A DNA stretch of 21,543 nucleotides from PNKC01 sp039917655 (GTDB lineage Bacteria; Chloroflexota; Dehalococcoidia; Tepidiformales; Tepidiformaceae), in the NCBI GenBank assembly GCA_039917655.1, contig JBDSJC010000030.1, positions 1 to 21,543 of the forward strand. The letters are read 5' to 3'. The notes below the pieces were generated by a model. The model saw only the letters and a program-made list of their open reading frames with translations, was not told the origin of the DNA and did not search any database. The position numbers and the translations under genes are program-made. Shown piece by piece: positions 6,522-13,995 of the stretch (the first letter of the stretch is position 1; each line of letters opens with the position of its first letter).

Positions 6522-7658
6522 GTGTCTGAATCGCCCGCTCGCGTTGTTGTCGGTATGTCCGGCGGAGTCGATAGCTCCGTGGCGGCGGCGCTGCTGGTAG
6601 AGCAGGGCTATGAGGTGATCGGCGTGACCATGCGCCTCTGGACGGAAGAGCGTCCAGACGAACTGAGCGGGCATCAGCAGTGCTGCAGCGTCGAGGATGT
6701 GGACGACGCACGGCGCGTCGCGGGCCAGCTCGGCATCCGGCACTACGTGATGAACTTCGAAGAGGAGTTCAAAGCCAAGGTGGTCGATAACTTCGTGGCC
6801 GAATACGCGGCGGGTCGCACGCCGAACCCTTGCGTGCGCTGTAACGAGCACATCAAGTACCGGGCGCTGCTGGATCGCTTGCCTACGTTCGAAGCGCAGT
6901 ACGTGGCGACCGGGCACTACGCACGGGTCACACACGGTGGAGATTCACGATTCACGATTCACGATTCACGATTCCCTGGCCTGCCGCGCGATTCGCAGCT
7001 TTCGCGGCTGTTCCGGGCGGTGGACCTCTCGAAGGACCAGTCGTACGTGCTCTACATGCTCCAGCAGGAGCAGCTTTCGCGGCTGCTGTTGCCAATCGGT
7101 GACCTGACGAAGGTTGAGGTGCGCGAGCACGCGCGACGGCTCGGGTTGGATGTCGCCGAGAAGCCAGACAGCGTCGAGATCTGCTTCGTGCCGGGGAACG
7201 ACTACCGCGCATTCGTCGAGCAGCGGGTTGATCTGGCGCCGGGCGAAATGCGCGACGCGGAGGGCAGCGTGGTCGCGGAGCACCGGGGTGTGGCGGCGTA
7301 CACCGTAGGGCAGCGCAAGGGCCTTGGCATCGCCGTGGGAGCGCCGCGGTACGTGACGGGGATCGATGCGGCGCGCAACATCGTCACGATCGGCCCCGAA
7401 GAGGACCTCTTCTCGGACACAGCGGAAGTCGCGGAGGTGCGCTGGACGGCTGGCCACGCACCGCCAGCAGGGACCGCGCTCGAAGCGAAGGCGCGATACA
7501 AGGCCGAGCCCGCGGCAGCCACGCTGGTGGCCTCCGACAGTGACCGGGCGACGGTGCGCTTCGCTAGGCGTCAGCGCGCGCTCACGCCGGGCCAGGCGAT
7601 AGCATTCTACTCGGGCGAAGAGTGTCTCGGCGGCGGCACGATAGGGGCCAGCCGCTAG
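6522..7658 (+). CDS. mnmA: tRNA-specific 2-thiouridylase MnmA
   Basis: A 378-residue MnmA, which makes 2-thiouridine at U34 of tRNA-Lys, -Glu and -Gln. The PP-loop GMSGGVDSS is at 11-19, the nucleophile C104 in TPNPCVRCN and the persulfide-accepting C221 in VEICFVPGNDY. KDQSYVLY at 171-178 and VGQRKGLGI further on are also typical. The start is GTG at 6522, with AGGAG 5 nt upstream. Residues from about 137 to 162, between HYARV and LFRAVDLSKDQSYVL, form an insert longer than usual. It is encoded by four perfect GATTCAC heptamers plus a fifth with one change. The reading frame stays open through them. Its stop codon overlaps the end of a possible small ORF on the other strand. Confidence 0.97.
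   Translation: MSESPARVVVGMSGGVDSSVAAALLVEQGYEVIGVTMRLWTEERPDELSGHQQCCSVEDVDDARRVAGQLGIRHYVMNFEEEFKAKVVDNFVAEYAAGRTPNPCVRCNEHIKYRALLDRLPTFEAQYVATGHYARVTHGGDSRFTIHDSRFPGLPRDSQLSRLFRAVDLSKDQSYVLYMLQQEQLSRLLLPIGDLTKVEVREHARRLGLDVAEKPDSVEICFVPGNDYRAFVEQRVDLAPGEMRDAEGSVVAEHRGVAAYTVGQRKGLGIAVGAPRYVTGIDAARNIVTIGPEEDLFSDTAEVAEVRWTAGHAPPAGTALEAKARYKAEPAAATLVASDSDRATVRFARRQRALTPGQAIAFYSGEECLGGGTIGASR
6942..6976 (+). repeat. Heptamer tandem repeat GATTCAC inside mnmA
   Basis: Four perfect GATTCAC units followed by GATTCCC. Because 7 is not a multiple of 3, the three reading phases give a seven-residue period (DSRFTIH) over 21 nt. Gain or loss of a single unit would shift the mnmA frame. Confidence 0.95.
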
Positions 7659-7759
7659 TGTAGTGGTCCCGACGCATCTTTAGCTCTTTCGATGACGCTC
7701 GACAGCCGCCGATACACCTCGAGAGCTTCCGAAGGGGCCACCAGCGGAGAGGCGCGCAT
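7655..7759 (-). CDS. Possible small ORF, 34 aa, after the redoxin gene
   Basis: A short ORF starting 10 nt after the redoxin stop on the same strand, with GAGG 8 nt before its ATG. The product begins MRASPLVAPSEALEVYRR, and the stretch up to about residue 28 would form one amphipathic helix. It ends across the stop codon of the convergent mnmA. I do not recognise it. Support is only position, SD and helix-forming composition, so it could be chance or a fragment of an older gene. Confidence 0.3.
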   Translation of the reverse strand: MRASPLVAPSEALEVYRRLSSVIERAKDASGPLH

Positions 7760-7769
7760 GAGGGCTGCC

Positions 7770-8459
7770 TCAATTCTGTCGCGCGGTCAGAAGGGTCCGG
7801 ACCTGCTTCACGACGGCGTCGCCGTTGACCGACATCGTGGGGTAGTCGGCGGCCCAGAGGATCGTGCCCTCGCGGCTGATGAGGACGAACTTGTGGTCCG
7901 GCTTATTGGCGTGCATTCCGCCCAGCGCGTCGTAGGAGCGCGAAACCTCCCTGGTCTGATCGACGAGGACCGGTAGCGTCGTCAGGCCCCAGCGCGCCAT
8001 CTCGCTCTTGATCAGAGCGGGTTGATCGACCATGACGGCGTAGACCTCCACGCCCATCTCCGCGAAGGTCTGCTGGTCTTTCTGTAGTTGCGCCGCCTGC
8101 TGCCAGCAGGGGTCGCAGCCATAACCTTCGTTAAAGAATAGGAGGACATTCTTCTTGCCCCGAAAATCGCTCAGGTTGAATTCGCCCCCGTCGGCGGTCT
8201 TCAGGGCGAAGGCGGGCGCAGACTTGGCGATCATCGCCGGCGATGATGAGGCCCTTTGCGGTCCGGCAGCGCGGTAGGCGAGGATCAACCCCGCTGCGAG
8301 AGCCACCACGCCAACGACCATCGCAGTCCGCCAGGCTACGTGAGTGAGGCGCTGACGTGTCCGCCGCCGTTCGCGATCGCGGATCGCGGCGGCACGGCGG
8401 CCGATGGGCTTCGGCGGTGTTCGCCGCTCAGACTGCGTGTTCAGGGTTTGCTTATTCAT
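7770..8459 (-). CDS. Membrane-anchored redoxin (TlpA/peroxiredoxin-like thioredoxin fold)
   Basis: A 229-residue protein with a very basic N-terminus (about 1-43), one membrane segment at about 44-63 and an extracytoplasmic thioredoxin-fold domain from about 76. The redox site CDPC is at 115-118 in NEGYGCDPCWQQ, following the strand VLLFFN. AltTPVLVDQ-like and VSRSYDALG segments later in the protein fit the AhpC/TSA-redoxin family. Such proteins reduce disulfides or peroxides outside the cytoplasm using electrons from CcdA/DsbD. The start at 8459 (MNKQTL) has AAGAGGT about 5 nt upstream. It is the last main gene of the operon, 62 bp after the CcdA-like gene. The partner substrate, for example apocytochrome c, is not indicated by any gene here. 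Confidence 0.88.
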   Translation of the reverse strand: MNKQTLNTQSERRTPPKPIGRRAAAIRDRERRRTRQRLTHVAWRTAMVVGVVALAAGLILAYRAAGPQRASSSPAMIAKSAPAFALKTADGGEFNLSDFRGKKNVLLFFNEGYGCDPCWQQAAQLQKDQQTFAEMGVEVYAVMVDQPALIKSEMARWGLTTLPVLVDQTREVSRSYDALGGMHANKPDHKFVLISREGTILWAADYPTMSVNGDAVVKQVRTLLTARQN

Positions 8460-8521
8460 GGCGTACCTCTTACCGGTTTCGGAAACGCTCGCTTCCCCGG
8501 CTCTTACGCAGAGCAGACAGG

Positions 8522-9394
8522 TCAGCGATGGATGGAGCGGAGCACCCGGCCTAGTCTCCAGCCGAACGCACGGGCGATGAGATAGAGTGCGAGGGTGGCC
8601 AGTACGATGGCGAAAATCGTGTCCGGCGCCCCGCGCGTTGTGTTGGTGATCGCCTGAGCGGCGGATCGCAGATATTCGCCGAGTTGGGTCTGCGTCTGGG
8701 AGGCTTCCAGGCCGCCGGTGAAGGTGCTGGCGATGATGAACACTCCGACGGCAATGAAGAGGACGCCAGCGAGCAGGTTCGTGGAGTGGATCCGCCACCT
8801 CACGTTTCCGAATCCGAGCGTCACGGGCCGGCCACGGATGATCACGCTGTTCGAGAAATTGAACTTCTCCCAGAGGAGCGCGATAACGACGAGCGGAGAC
8901 ACCATCCCCGCCACGTAGGCCAATCCCAGGCCCGTGGCCTGAGGGAGCGAGGCCGACATCGCCGAGAGGGTGAGGACGCCGGCGAGCACCGGCGCGCAGC
9001 AGGAACTGGCCGCGCCAGAGAATACGCCGAGGGAAAAGACCGACATCACAGTCGGACGGTCCGCGAGCGTCCCGCGGTGGATCGGTACGGCGAAGTTCTT
9101 TCCCGCAAGAGACCATCCGCCGAGGAGGAGCAGCATCAGCCCACCAAGGAGGAAGACCTCCGAATGATACTGGGCGGTCAGCCGCGATAGGGCGGCCACC
9201 CCGATGGTGATCGGCAGGAGCACGACCGCTACGCCGGCCGCGAAGATCAGCGTCATGGCGAGGAGCGCGGAGCGTGCGCGGAAAGCGCTCGCCAGGTAGG
9301 CGGGAAGGAGGAAGGTTACGCAGCACGGTGCGGCCAGGGCGATGACGCCGCCAAGAAAGGCCGCGACCACCGACGTCCCGAAGAGGATCTCCAT
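8522..9394 (-). CDS. CcdA/DsbD-type transmembrane thiol-disulfide transporter
   Basis: A 290-residue multi-pass membrane protein related to CcdA. Cys pairs stand where the family has its redox cysteines: C24-C25 in APCCVTFLLPAY at the start of the first helix and C132-C133 in ASSCCAPVLAG in a later helix. CcdA moves electrons from cytoplasmic thioredoxin to extracytoplasmic thiol proteins. The doubled cysteines at both sites are unusual compared with the single Cys of the common form, and could extend to metal binding. At least six hydrophobic segments are visible, plus an extra C-terminal region with another membrane segment near 262-280. Its ATG overlaps the stop of the upstream thioredoxin-like gene by one base (TGATG), so the two are coupled. 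The redoxin follows. Confidence 0.9.
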   Translation of the reverse strand: MEILFGTSVVAAFLGGVIALAAPCCVTFLLPAYLASAFRARSALLAMTLIFAAGVAVVLLPITIGVAALSRLTAQYHSEVFLLGGLMLLLLGGWSLAGKNFAVPIHRGTLADRPTVMSVFSLGVFSGAASSCCAPVLAGVLTLSAMSASLPQATGLGLAYVAGMVSPLVVIALLWEKFNFSNSVIIRGRPVTLGFGNVRWRIHSTNLLAGVLFIAVGVFIIASTFTGGLEASQTQTQLGEYLRSAAQAITNTTRGAPDTIFAIVLATLALYLIARAFGWRLGRVLRSIHR

Positions 9395-9678
9395 CAGGCT
9401 TCGGACGCCAGGCTCTTACGCGCCTGCTCCAGCCGCTCTCGCAGCAACGGCTCAGAGATGTCGCCGACGAGCGCCATGCGCCCGTTGATCAGGATTCCCG
9501 GCAGTCCAAACAGCTTGTAGCGCAGGGCGATGGCCGTCCCCTGGTCGCTGCCCACGTCGAGCTCGGTAACCTGAACCTCCCGGAACTCTTTTTCAAGGCG
9601 TTGGAGGCGCTCCTTGACGTTCTCACAGGCCTTGCAGCCGAAGCCCGTAATCAGCCTCACCTCGATCGTCTGTGCCAT
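9394..9678 (-). CDS. Small thioredoxin/glutaredoxin-like protein with CxxC
   Basis: A 94-residue thioredoxin-fold protein. The active site CKAC is at 15-18 in TGFGCKACENV, after the strand IEVRLI, and a cis-proline is in FGLPGILING. ELDVGSDQGTAIALRY fits the second helix-strand element. It has no signal peptide, so it should act in the cytoplasm, most simply as the electron donor for the CcdA-like protein encoded just after it. The start at 9678 (MAQTIE) is fixed by GGGGAG 5 nt upstream; a longer version from 9696 is less likely. It is the first well-supported gene of the thiol operon. No good TANNNT box was found immediately upstream, so the operon promoter is unplaced. Confidence 0.9.
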   Translation of the reverse strand: MAQTIEVRLITGFGCKACENVKERLQRLEKEFREVQVTELDVGSDQGTAIALRYKLFGLPGILINGRMALVGDISEPLLRERLEQARKSLASEA

Positions 9679-9726
9679 CTTCACTCCCCTGCGCACTTCT
9701 ACCCGGGGTCAACTGGGCCCGTTCTA

Positions 9727-9933
9727 CTATCCCCTGTCGTAGATGATGCCCCGACCCTGAGCCACCTGTGACGGCCCAATGGCCCCAGGCTCGGGGGCCG
9801 AACGGCCATGCCGGGCATTCCCGCCAGGCATCCGGGCCCCGGCGACGGCGCTCGGCGGTCTTTGACCAGGTAGCGGCGCGTCTTCCTGCTGGCGCAAGTG
9901 CTCCCACAGGGAGCGGCTGACGTGTTTCGGCAT
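9727..9933 (-). CDS. Possible small protein, 68 aa, upstream of the thiol operon
   Basis: An ORF on the same strand as the thiol operon, ending 48 bp before the thioredoxin-like start. The first 20 residues (MPKHVSRSLWEHLRQQED and on) could be a helix; the rest is rich in Pro, Gly and Arg and probably disordered. TAGCTT lies 13 nt before the ATG, and no SD is seen. I do not recognise the protein and cannot exclude that it is non-coding. Confidence 0.3.
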   Translation of the reverse strand: MPKHVSRSLWEHLRQQEDAPLPGQRPPSAVAGARMPGGNARHGRSAPEPGAIGPSQVAQGRGIIYDRG

Positions 9934-10147
9934 GGAGATATCGCGAAAGCTACTCTGAGTCCTGGGACGCCCGCCGCCTGCCTACTTCGACATGGGCCTG
10001 ACGGACGCGAAGAACTCGCCTTTCGAGGTGACGCCAGATCAATCCCCGCAGATCTCGAGACCGCTGGGGTCGTGACGAGCTACTGCTGGCCGGCAGGTTG
10101 GTATCGCATCCCCGGCGGGCGCGTCCTCGTGCTCAGCCTAACAGCGG
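9934..10147. other. Non-coding stretch between the thiol operon and the HAD gene
   Basis: I see no convincing gene in this stretch. It should contain whatever promoter drives the leftward thiol operon. A short plus-strand ORF around 9992-10075 (product beginning MGLTDAKNSPFEV) has no start signal and may be a gene remnant. Confidence 0.3.
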
Positions 10148-10864
10148 CTAAACGCCGAGCGCGGCACGAAGCTCATCCAGGTGGGCGATCACGCGGTCCG
10201 GGATGGCCTTCGGGGACTCGCCCATTTCGAGACGGTCGCGGTGGATCCAGGCGGCGTGGATGCCCGCCGCCTGCGCCCCAGCGATGTCCGCGTAGAGGTT
10301 GTCGCCCACGTGCCACGCCTCGTGTGGTTCCAGACCAACGGCGGCGAGGGCGTGTGCGAAGATCTTGGGCGAAGGCTTGCCGTGGCCGAATTCGCCTTCG
10401 ATCACCATGACATCGAAGTGCGATGCGAGCGCGAACTGGCCGATCTTCCAGCGCTGCATGGAGGCGGGGCCGTTGGTGATCAGGCCCAGGCGGAAACCAG
10501 CCTCGCGCAGGCTGGTCAGCGTTTCAAGGGCGTCATCGAAGAGCCGCATGCGCGAACTGTTCTCTTCCCAGTAGCGCCGGGAGAGGTGCGGCGCGCGCTC
10601 CAGGTCCAGCCCGTGGTTGGCCAGGGCGATGCCGATGACGTGGACGCGGGCCTCTTCCAACCGCGTCCGCCATTCCCGTTCGACCGCCGCTTCGTCGCTC
10701 CAGAAACGCTGCATTTCGGCCTTGATCGTGGCCCGCAGGACGGCGGATTCGCAACCCAACGCAGGCGAAAACTCCTGGCAGACGGCCTCCCATGACGCGT
10801 CCACGCCTCCGGAGGTATTCAGCAGGGTGTCGTCCATATCGAAGAACACGGCGCGAGGAAGCAT
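10148..10864 (-). CDS. HAD-superfamily phosphatase (YjjG-like nucleotidase / haloacid dehalogenase-type)
   Basis: A 238-residue HAD hydrolase with all four motifs: D9-x-D11-x-T in FFDMDDTLL, the threonine in LITNGP, the lysine in GKPSPKIF and the acidic motif GDNLYADIAGA. It has a helical cap between motifs I and II, so it is a C1-type enzyme such as a nucleotidase or phosphoglycolate-type phosphatase. The substrate is not readable. The start is ATG at 10864 because TACGCT lies 7 nt upstream, the leaderless pattern; an in-frame ORF runs some 60 codons further upstream but reads through promoter and repeat sequence. The 7-nt gap (GAAAGAG) might also act as a weak SD. It is transcribed away from cca. 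Confidence 0.92.
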   Translation of the reverse strand: MLPRAVFFDMDDTLLNTSGGVDASWEAVCQEFSPALGCESAVLRATIKAEMQRFWSDEAAVEREWRTRLEEARVHVIGIALANHGLDLERAPHLSRRYWEENSSRMRLFDDALETLTSLREAGFRLGLITNGPASMQRWKIGQFALASHFDVMVIEGEFGHGKPSPKIFAHALAAVGLEPHEAWHVGDNLYADIAGAQAAGIHAAWIHRDRLEMGESPKAIPDRVIAHLDELRAALGV

Positions 10865-10871
10865 CTCTTTC

Positions 10872-10877
10872 AGCGTA
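10872..10877 (-). promoter_or_regulatory. -10 box TACGCT, leaderless start of the HAD gene
   Basis: On the minus strand TACGCT is followed by 7 nt and the ATG. The same hexamer and similar spacing occur before the alpha/beta hydrolase and the phosphoesterase. Confidence 0.55.
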
Positions 10878-10972
10878 GCGGGTCGCGCGCGGAGCGTCTG
10901 TCGGGGAGATCCCGGCGCGCCGGGGCGTGGGCACGCCCGATTGGCCCTGGGCAGACCGGGAGCCGCCTCCCT

Positions 10973-11003
10973 CCCGTTCGTCCTGAGCTTGTCGAAGGAT
11001 GAA
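10973..11003. repeat. Short extragenic repeat of the TTCGAC-CTCAGG type
   Basis: CGTTCGTCCTGAGC followed by a GTCGAAGGATGAA arm, in the divergent gap between the HAD gene and cca. It shares both arms with the larger repeats at 17431-17777 and 21297-21410. This core is common between genes in many high-GC bacteria. Confidence 0.7.
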
Positions 11004-11045
11004 TGGGGGGAGCGCCGTTGGAGCGGTTGAAAGCGCCGTACCAAC

Positions 11046-11051
11046 TACACT
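11046..11051 (+). promoter_or_regulatory. -10 box TACACT, leaderless start of cca
   Basis: TACACT, then 6 nt, then the ATG of cca. There is no SD. Confidence 0.6.
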
Positions 11052-11057
11052 CGGTCT

Positions 11058-12395
11058 ATGACCCCCACCCGCGACGACCTGCTGGCCGCCTTCGCGCGCT
11101 CCGGACACCAGCTCTGGCTGGTCGGCGGGGCGGTGCGCGATGAGCTCCTCGGCCGCCCTCACGGGGACCTCGACTTCACGACCGACGCGCTGCCAGACGA
11201 CGTGGAAGCGATTGCGGAGGCGATCGGCGCGAATCTGCGCACCGTCGGTAAGAAGTATGGGACGATCGGCGTCTTTCTCGACCCCGATTGGTACGAAATA
11301 ACCACCTTCCGCGGAGATTCGTACACCGGCGGTACGCGCTGGCCAGATGTCACGTTCGGCACTTCCATCGAAGAGGACCTGGCGCGCCGCGATTTCACCG
11401 TGAACGCGCTGGCGAAGAATGCGCAAGATGGACGGCTGTTGGACCTCTTTGGCGGCGAAACAGACGTGCGAGCGGGCATTGTGCGCGCAGTGGGCGACCC
11501 GGCGACGCGGTTCCGGGAGGACCCCCTGCGCATCCTGAGGGGGATGCGGTTCGCCAGCCAGTTGGACTTCGAAATCGAAGAATCGACCCTCGGAGCGATG
11601 ACCGAGACCGCGGCGCTCTTGGCCTCGCTCTCGCAGGAACGGGTCACTGCGGAACTCGATAAGTTGCTGCGCGGCTTAATGCCCGCACGTGGGCTGGAAG
11701 CTCTACGTCTGACTGGGGCGCTGGCGGTAGTTCTGCCGGAGTTCGCGCCGATGGTGGGCTGCGAGCAGAACCGCTTTCATGCATTCGACGTTTGGGGGCA
11801 CACGGTTGCCACGGTGCAGGCGATTGCGCCGGGCGAAGACTCGCGGCTGCGCCGCTGGACGGCACTGATGCACGACCTTGGTAAGCCGGCCGTTCGCCAC
11901 GTCAAACCAAACGGCGAATGGGGGTTCTACAAGCACGAAGCAGCGGGGGCTGTGCTGACGCGTGAAGTGCTCGACCGCCTGAAGCTGGGCCGCAAGGAAT
12001 CGCTGGCGATCGCCATGCTCGTGCGACGCCACATGGACCGCCCGAACGTCGAGGAACCGCGTTCAGTGCGGCGCTTCATGACGAAGTGCGAAGGCCACTG
12101 GCGCGACCTGCTGGCACTGAAACGGGCCGATAACGTGAGCCACACGTACGACGACTCGGCGTACCACGACCTGCTGGAGACCGTCTGCGAAAAAGTCGAA
12201 CGCGAAGACAGCGAGCGGTTGAAGGGCGAAAGCCCGCTCACGGGAGACGACCTGGTGGTGCTCTTCGATCGCGAGCCGGGGCCGTGGATCAAGGTTGTCA
12301 AGCTGCGCCTGGGGGCGTTGGTGCTCGACGGCGACCTTGCGCCGGGCGACCGCGAGGCGGCCGAACGCGTGGCGCGCAAGCTGATGGGGCAGTAG
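11058..12395 (+). CDS. cca: CCA tRNA nucleotidyltransferase / poly(A) polymerase family with HD domain
   Basis: A 445-residue class II nucleotidyltransferase. The N-terminal head has LVGGAVRDELLG at 21-32 and the metal-binding D37 and D39 in HGDLDFTTD. It continues with FRGDSYTGG, the RRDFTVNAL motif and RILRGMRFASQL of the neck. A C-terminal HD domain carries H272-D273 in LMHDLGKPAV. The enzyme adds or repairs the 3'-CCA of tRNA. With the HD domain it resembles the bacterial Cca form with phosphohydrolase activity, although a CC-adding or A-adding specialist, or a poly(A) polymerase, cannot be excluded by eye. The start is ATG at 11058, 6 nt after TACACT. The gap of 112 bp to the next gene holds that gene's own promoter, so it is probably monocistronic. 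Confidence 0.93.
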   Translation: MTPTRDDLLAAFARSGHQLWLVGGAVRDELLGRPHGDLDFTTDALPDDVEAIAEAIGANLRTVGKKYGTIGVFLDPDWYEITTFRGDSYTGGTRWPDVTFGTSIEEDLARRDFTVNALAKNAQDGRLLDLFGGETDVRAGIVRAVGDPATRFREDPLRILRGMRFASQLDFEIEESTLGAMTETAALLASLSQERVTAELDKLLRGLMPARGLEALRLTGALAVVLPEFAPMVGCEQNRFHAFDVWGHTVATVQAIAPGEDSRLRRWTALMHDLGKPAVRHVKPNGEWGFYKHEAAGAVLTREVLDRLKLGRKESLAIAMLVRRHMDRPNVEEPRSVRRFMTKCEGHWRDLLALKRADNVSHTYDDSAYHDLLETVCEKVEREDSERLKGESPLTGDDLVVLFDREPGPWIKVVKLRLGALVLDGDLAPGDREAAERVARKLMGQ

Positions 12396-12495
12396 CGGGA
12401 GGCGTGGTGCGAGTCTTACGGCCTGACTGGAAACGGATCCTTAGCGAAGCTGAGAGCACCGCAGGCTAGTAGCTGACCTCCCCGCGGGGGTGCGC

Positions 12496-12501
12496 TACGC
12501 T
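12496..12501 (+). promoter_or_regulatory. -10 box TACGCT, leaderless start of the alpha/beta hydrolase
   Basis: TACGCT, then 6 nt, then the ATG at 12508. This argues against an in-frame start at 12490, which would place the box inside the gene. Confidence 0.6.
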
Positions 12502-12507
12502 TGCTCC

Positions 12508-13302
12508 ATGCCATTCATTCATTCGCAGGGTGCGCGCATCTACTACCGCGTGGTTGCTCGCCACGGCGCGGCTGAGCCCAGCGCCGAGCCTCTTGTCTTG
12601 CTGCACGGCTTCACCGCGAGTTCGCTGACCAACTGGGAGCTCCCAGGGTTCGTGACTGCTCTTTCGGCCACAAACCAACTGATCCTGATCGACTTTCGGG
12701 GGCACGGCAAGAGCGCCAAACCGATACGCCGGCGTTCCTATTCCAAAGCGATCCTGGCGGCGGATGTGATCGCCGTAATGGACACGCTGGCCGTGCCACG
12801 GGTGCGCGTGTTCGGGTATTCGATGGGGGCCATGGTCGCCGCCGAATTGCTCGTGAACTACCCTGGCCGCTTCTCCGCGGGCATCCTTGGGGGCATGGGG
12901 GCGGAGTGGCCCCCGCGCCGTAAAGGCGCTTGTCCCGATGAAGAGCCCGGCGGTTCTGAACCGCCGCCCCTTCGGCGGGACAGGTCACTCAAACGGCTCT
13001 TCAGCTACTTCACCCAGACCAACAGCCTGGCGATGGGCGCTGCCTGGCGAGGAATCTTCAAGGGTCAGCCGCCGATGGATGTCGCACGGCTGGGCGAAAT
13101 CCGCGTGCCGGTGCTGGTTGTGGTGGGCAGCCGCGACCGTCTCTGCAACGGGAGTGGCACGCTCGCGAAGCTGATCCCCAACTGCAAACGCGTGGTGATC
13201 GCCGGCCGGGGCCACCTCGCTACAGTGGCCGACCCGGCGCTGAAGGCGGCCGCTGTCGAGTTCCTGGCTGAGGTGCGAGAGCCGGCCGGGGCCTGGCGCT
13301 AA
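12508..13302 (+). CDS. Alpha/beta hydrolase with a palindromic in-frame insert
   Basis: A 264-residue alpha/beta hydrolase. The oxyanion-hole HGF is at 33-35, DFRGHGKS near 62-69, nucleophile S105 in the elbow GYSMG at 103-107, acid D210 in VVGSRD and H236 in GRGHLATV. Thus the Ser-Asp-His triad is complete. The substrate is unknown. Between ILGGMGAEW and LKRLFSY, about residues 135-160, lies a Pro/Arg/Gly-rich stretch encoded by consecutive DNA hairpins, falling where the cap domain begins. This looks like an inserted repeat that kept the reading frame. The start at 12508 follows TACGCT by 6 nt. The 3' end overlaps the convergent rhomboid-like gene by 83 bp. Confidence 0.92.
   Translation: MPFIHSQGARIYYRVVARHGAAEPSAEPLVLLHGFTASSLTNWELPGFVTALSATNQLILIDFRGHGKSAKPIRRRSYSKAILAADVIAVMDTLAVPRVRVFGYSMGAMVAAELLVNYPGRFSAGILGGMGAEWPPRRKGACPDEEPGGSEPPPLRRDRSLKRLFSYFTQTNSLAMGAAWRGIFKGQPPMDVARLGEIRVPVLVVVGSRDRLCNGSGTLAKLIPNCKRVVIAGRGHLATVADPALKAAAVEFLAEVREPAGAWR
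12915..12982. repeat. Palindromic (REP-like) block inside the hydrolase gene
   Basis: Several palindromes stand together. GCGCC-GTAAA-GGCGC spans 12915-12929. An outer pair TGTCCCG (12931-12937) and CGGGACA (12976-12982) encloses GGCGGTT-CTG-AACCGCC (12949-12965). CCGCC (12961-12965) can also pair with GGCGG (12974-12978). The block keeps the reading frame. Confidence 0.8.
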
Positions 13303-13969
13303 GAGCTGAAGCTCGAGTCCTGGCCAGTGGATAGAGCGCGAAGCCGATCGCCATTGCCACCAGGTGGCCGACGGCGGTGAAGGCGTCGCCATCGACCACG
13401 CCGTACAGCTGCAACAGCGCCAAGAGCGCAAGAAACAGGCCTCGCCAACGAGCCGGGATGTGATAGATAGCGATGGCGGCCACGGCGAAGAATCCGTAGC
13501 TGACGCCCACGTCGATGCTGTACGCGAGGTGGCGGCTGACGAGGCCGGCGGTAATGGCGATCCAGATTGCCGCGCCGATGGCGGCGGTGGCCCCGATGTG
13601 GCCGGCCACAAACACCACGAGCCAGCGCCAGGTCCCGAGCCAACGTTCGGCGGGCGCGAGCACGAACAGGAAGAGCGCCGCCCAGGGCAGCAACTCTGAT
13701 GCGTCTTCGAGCCAGAACGCGCTCCGCATAAGGACATCCAGGTTCAGCGACGTGAGCTGATGGAGGTTTGTGCTGCGGGCCAACAGCATATGGCGCGCCT
13801 CGGCAGGTGAGGCCTGGCTCAAGAGATAGCTGGTGACCGCAATGATCGCGATGAGCGCGAATGTGGCGGGGGCGGAACGGATCAGGTTCAGCGTTCGCCT
13901 GGCGCCGCGCGCCAGCAGGTTGCCAGCGAATTCCAACCGGTTCAGCCGCGCCGCGGGGGCAGCCGTCAT
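13220..13969 (-). CDS. Rhomboid-like integral membrane protein
   Basis: A 249-residue polytopic membrane protein with about six hydrophobic segments, from about 35-52 through 201-216. A GxSxG-like motif, DVGVSYGFF with S157, and GHLVAMAIGF with H202 in the last helix match the Ser-His dyad of rhomboid intramembrane proteases. This suits the rhomboid-like group known in actinobacteria. Whether it cleaves substrates is uncertain. The ATG at 13969 has GGAG 9 nt upstream. TACACT further upstream sits 6 nt before another ATG that opens a 7-codon ORF, whose stop overlaps this start. The C-terminal tail after about residue 220 is Pro/Arg-rich and is encoded antisense to the end of the hydrolase gene. 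Confidence 0.82.
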   Translation of the reverse strand: MTAAPAARLNRLEFAGNLLARGARRTLNLIRSAPATFALIAIIAVTSYLLSQASPAEARHMLLARSTNLHQLTSLNLDVLMRSAFWLEDASELLPWAALFLFVLAPAERWLGTWRWLVVFVAGHIGATAAIGAAIWIAITAGLVSRHLAYSIDVGVSYGFFAVAAIAIYHIPARWRGLFLALLALLQLYGVVDGDAFTAVGHLVAMAIGFALYPLARTRASALSARPRPALAPQPGTRQRPPSAPGRPL

Positions 13970-13995
13970 GCGAGGGCACTCCGTCTCATTCGGAC

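Noticed and set aside
6491..6529. Twelve-codon ORF overlapping the mnmA start
   Set aside because: Its ATG is only 3 nt after the -10 box, so it probably lies upstream of the transcript start.
8460..9326. N-terminal extension of the redoxin ORF through the CcdA-like gene
   Set aside because: The upstream part is another frame of the CcdA-like gene. ATG 8459 has an SD and starts the natural basic N-terminus and membrane anchor.
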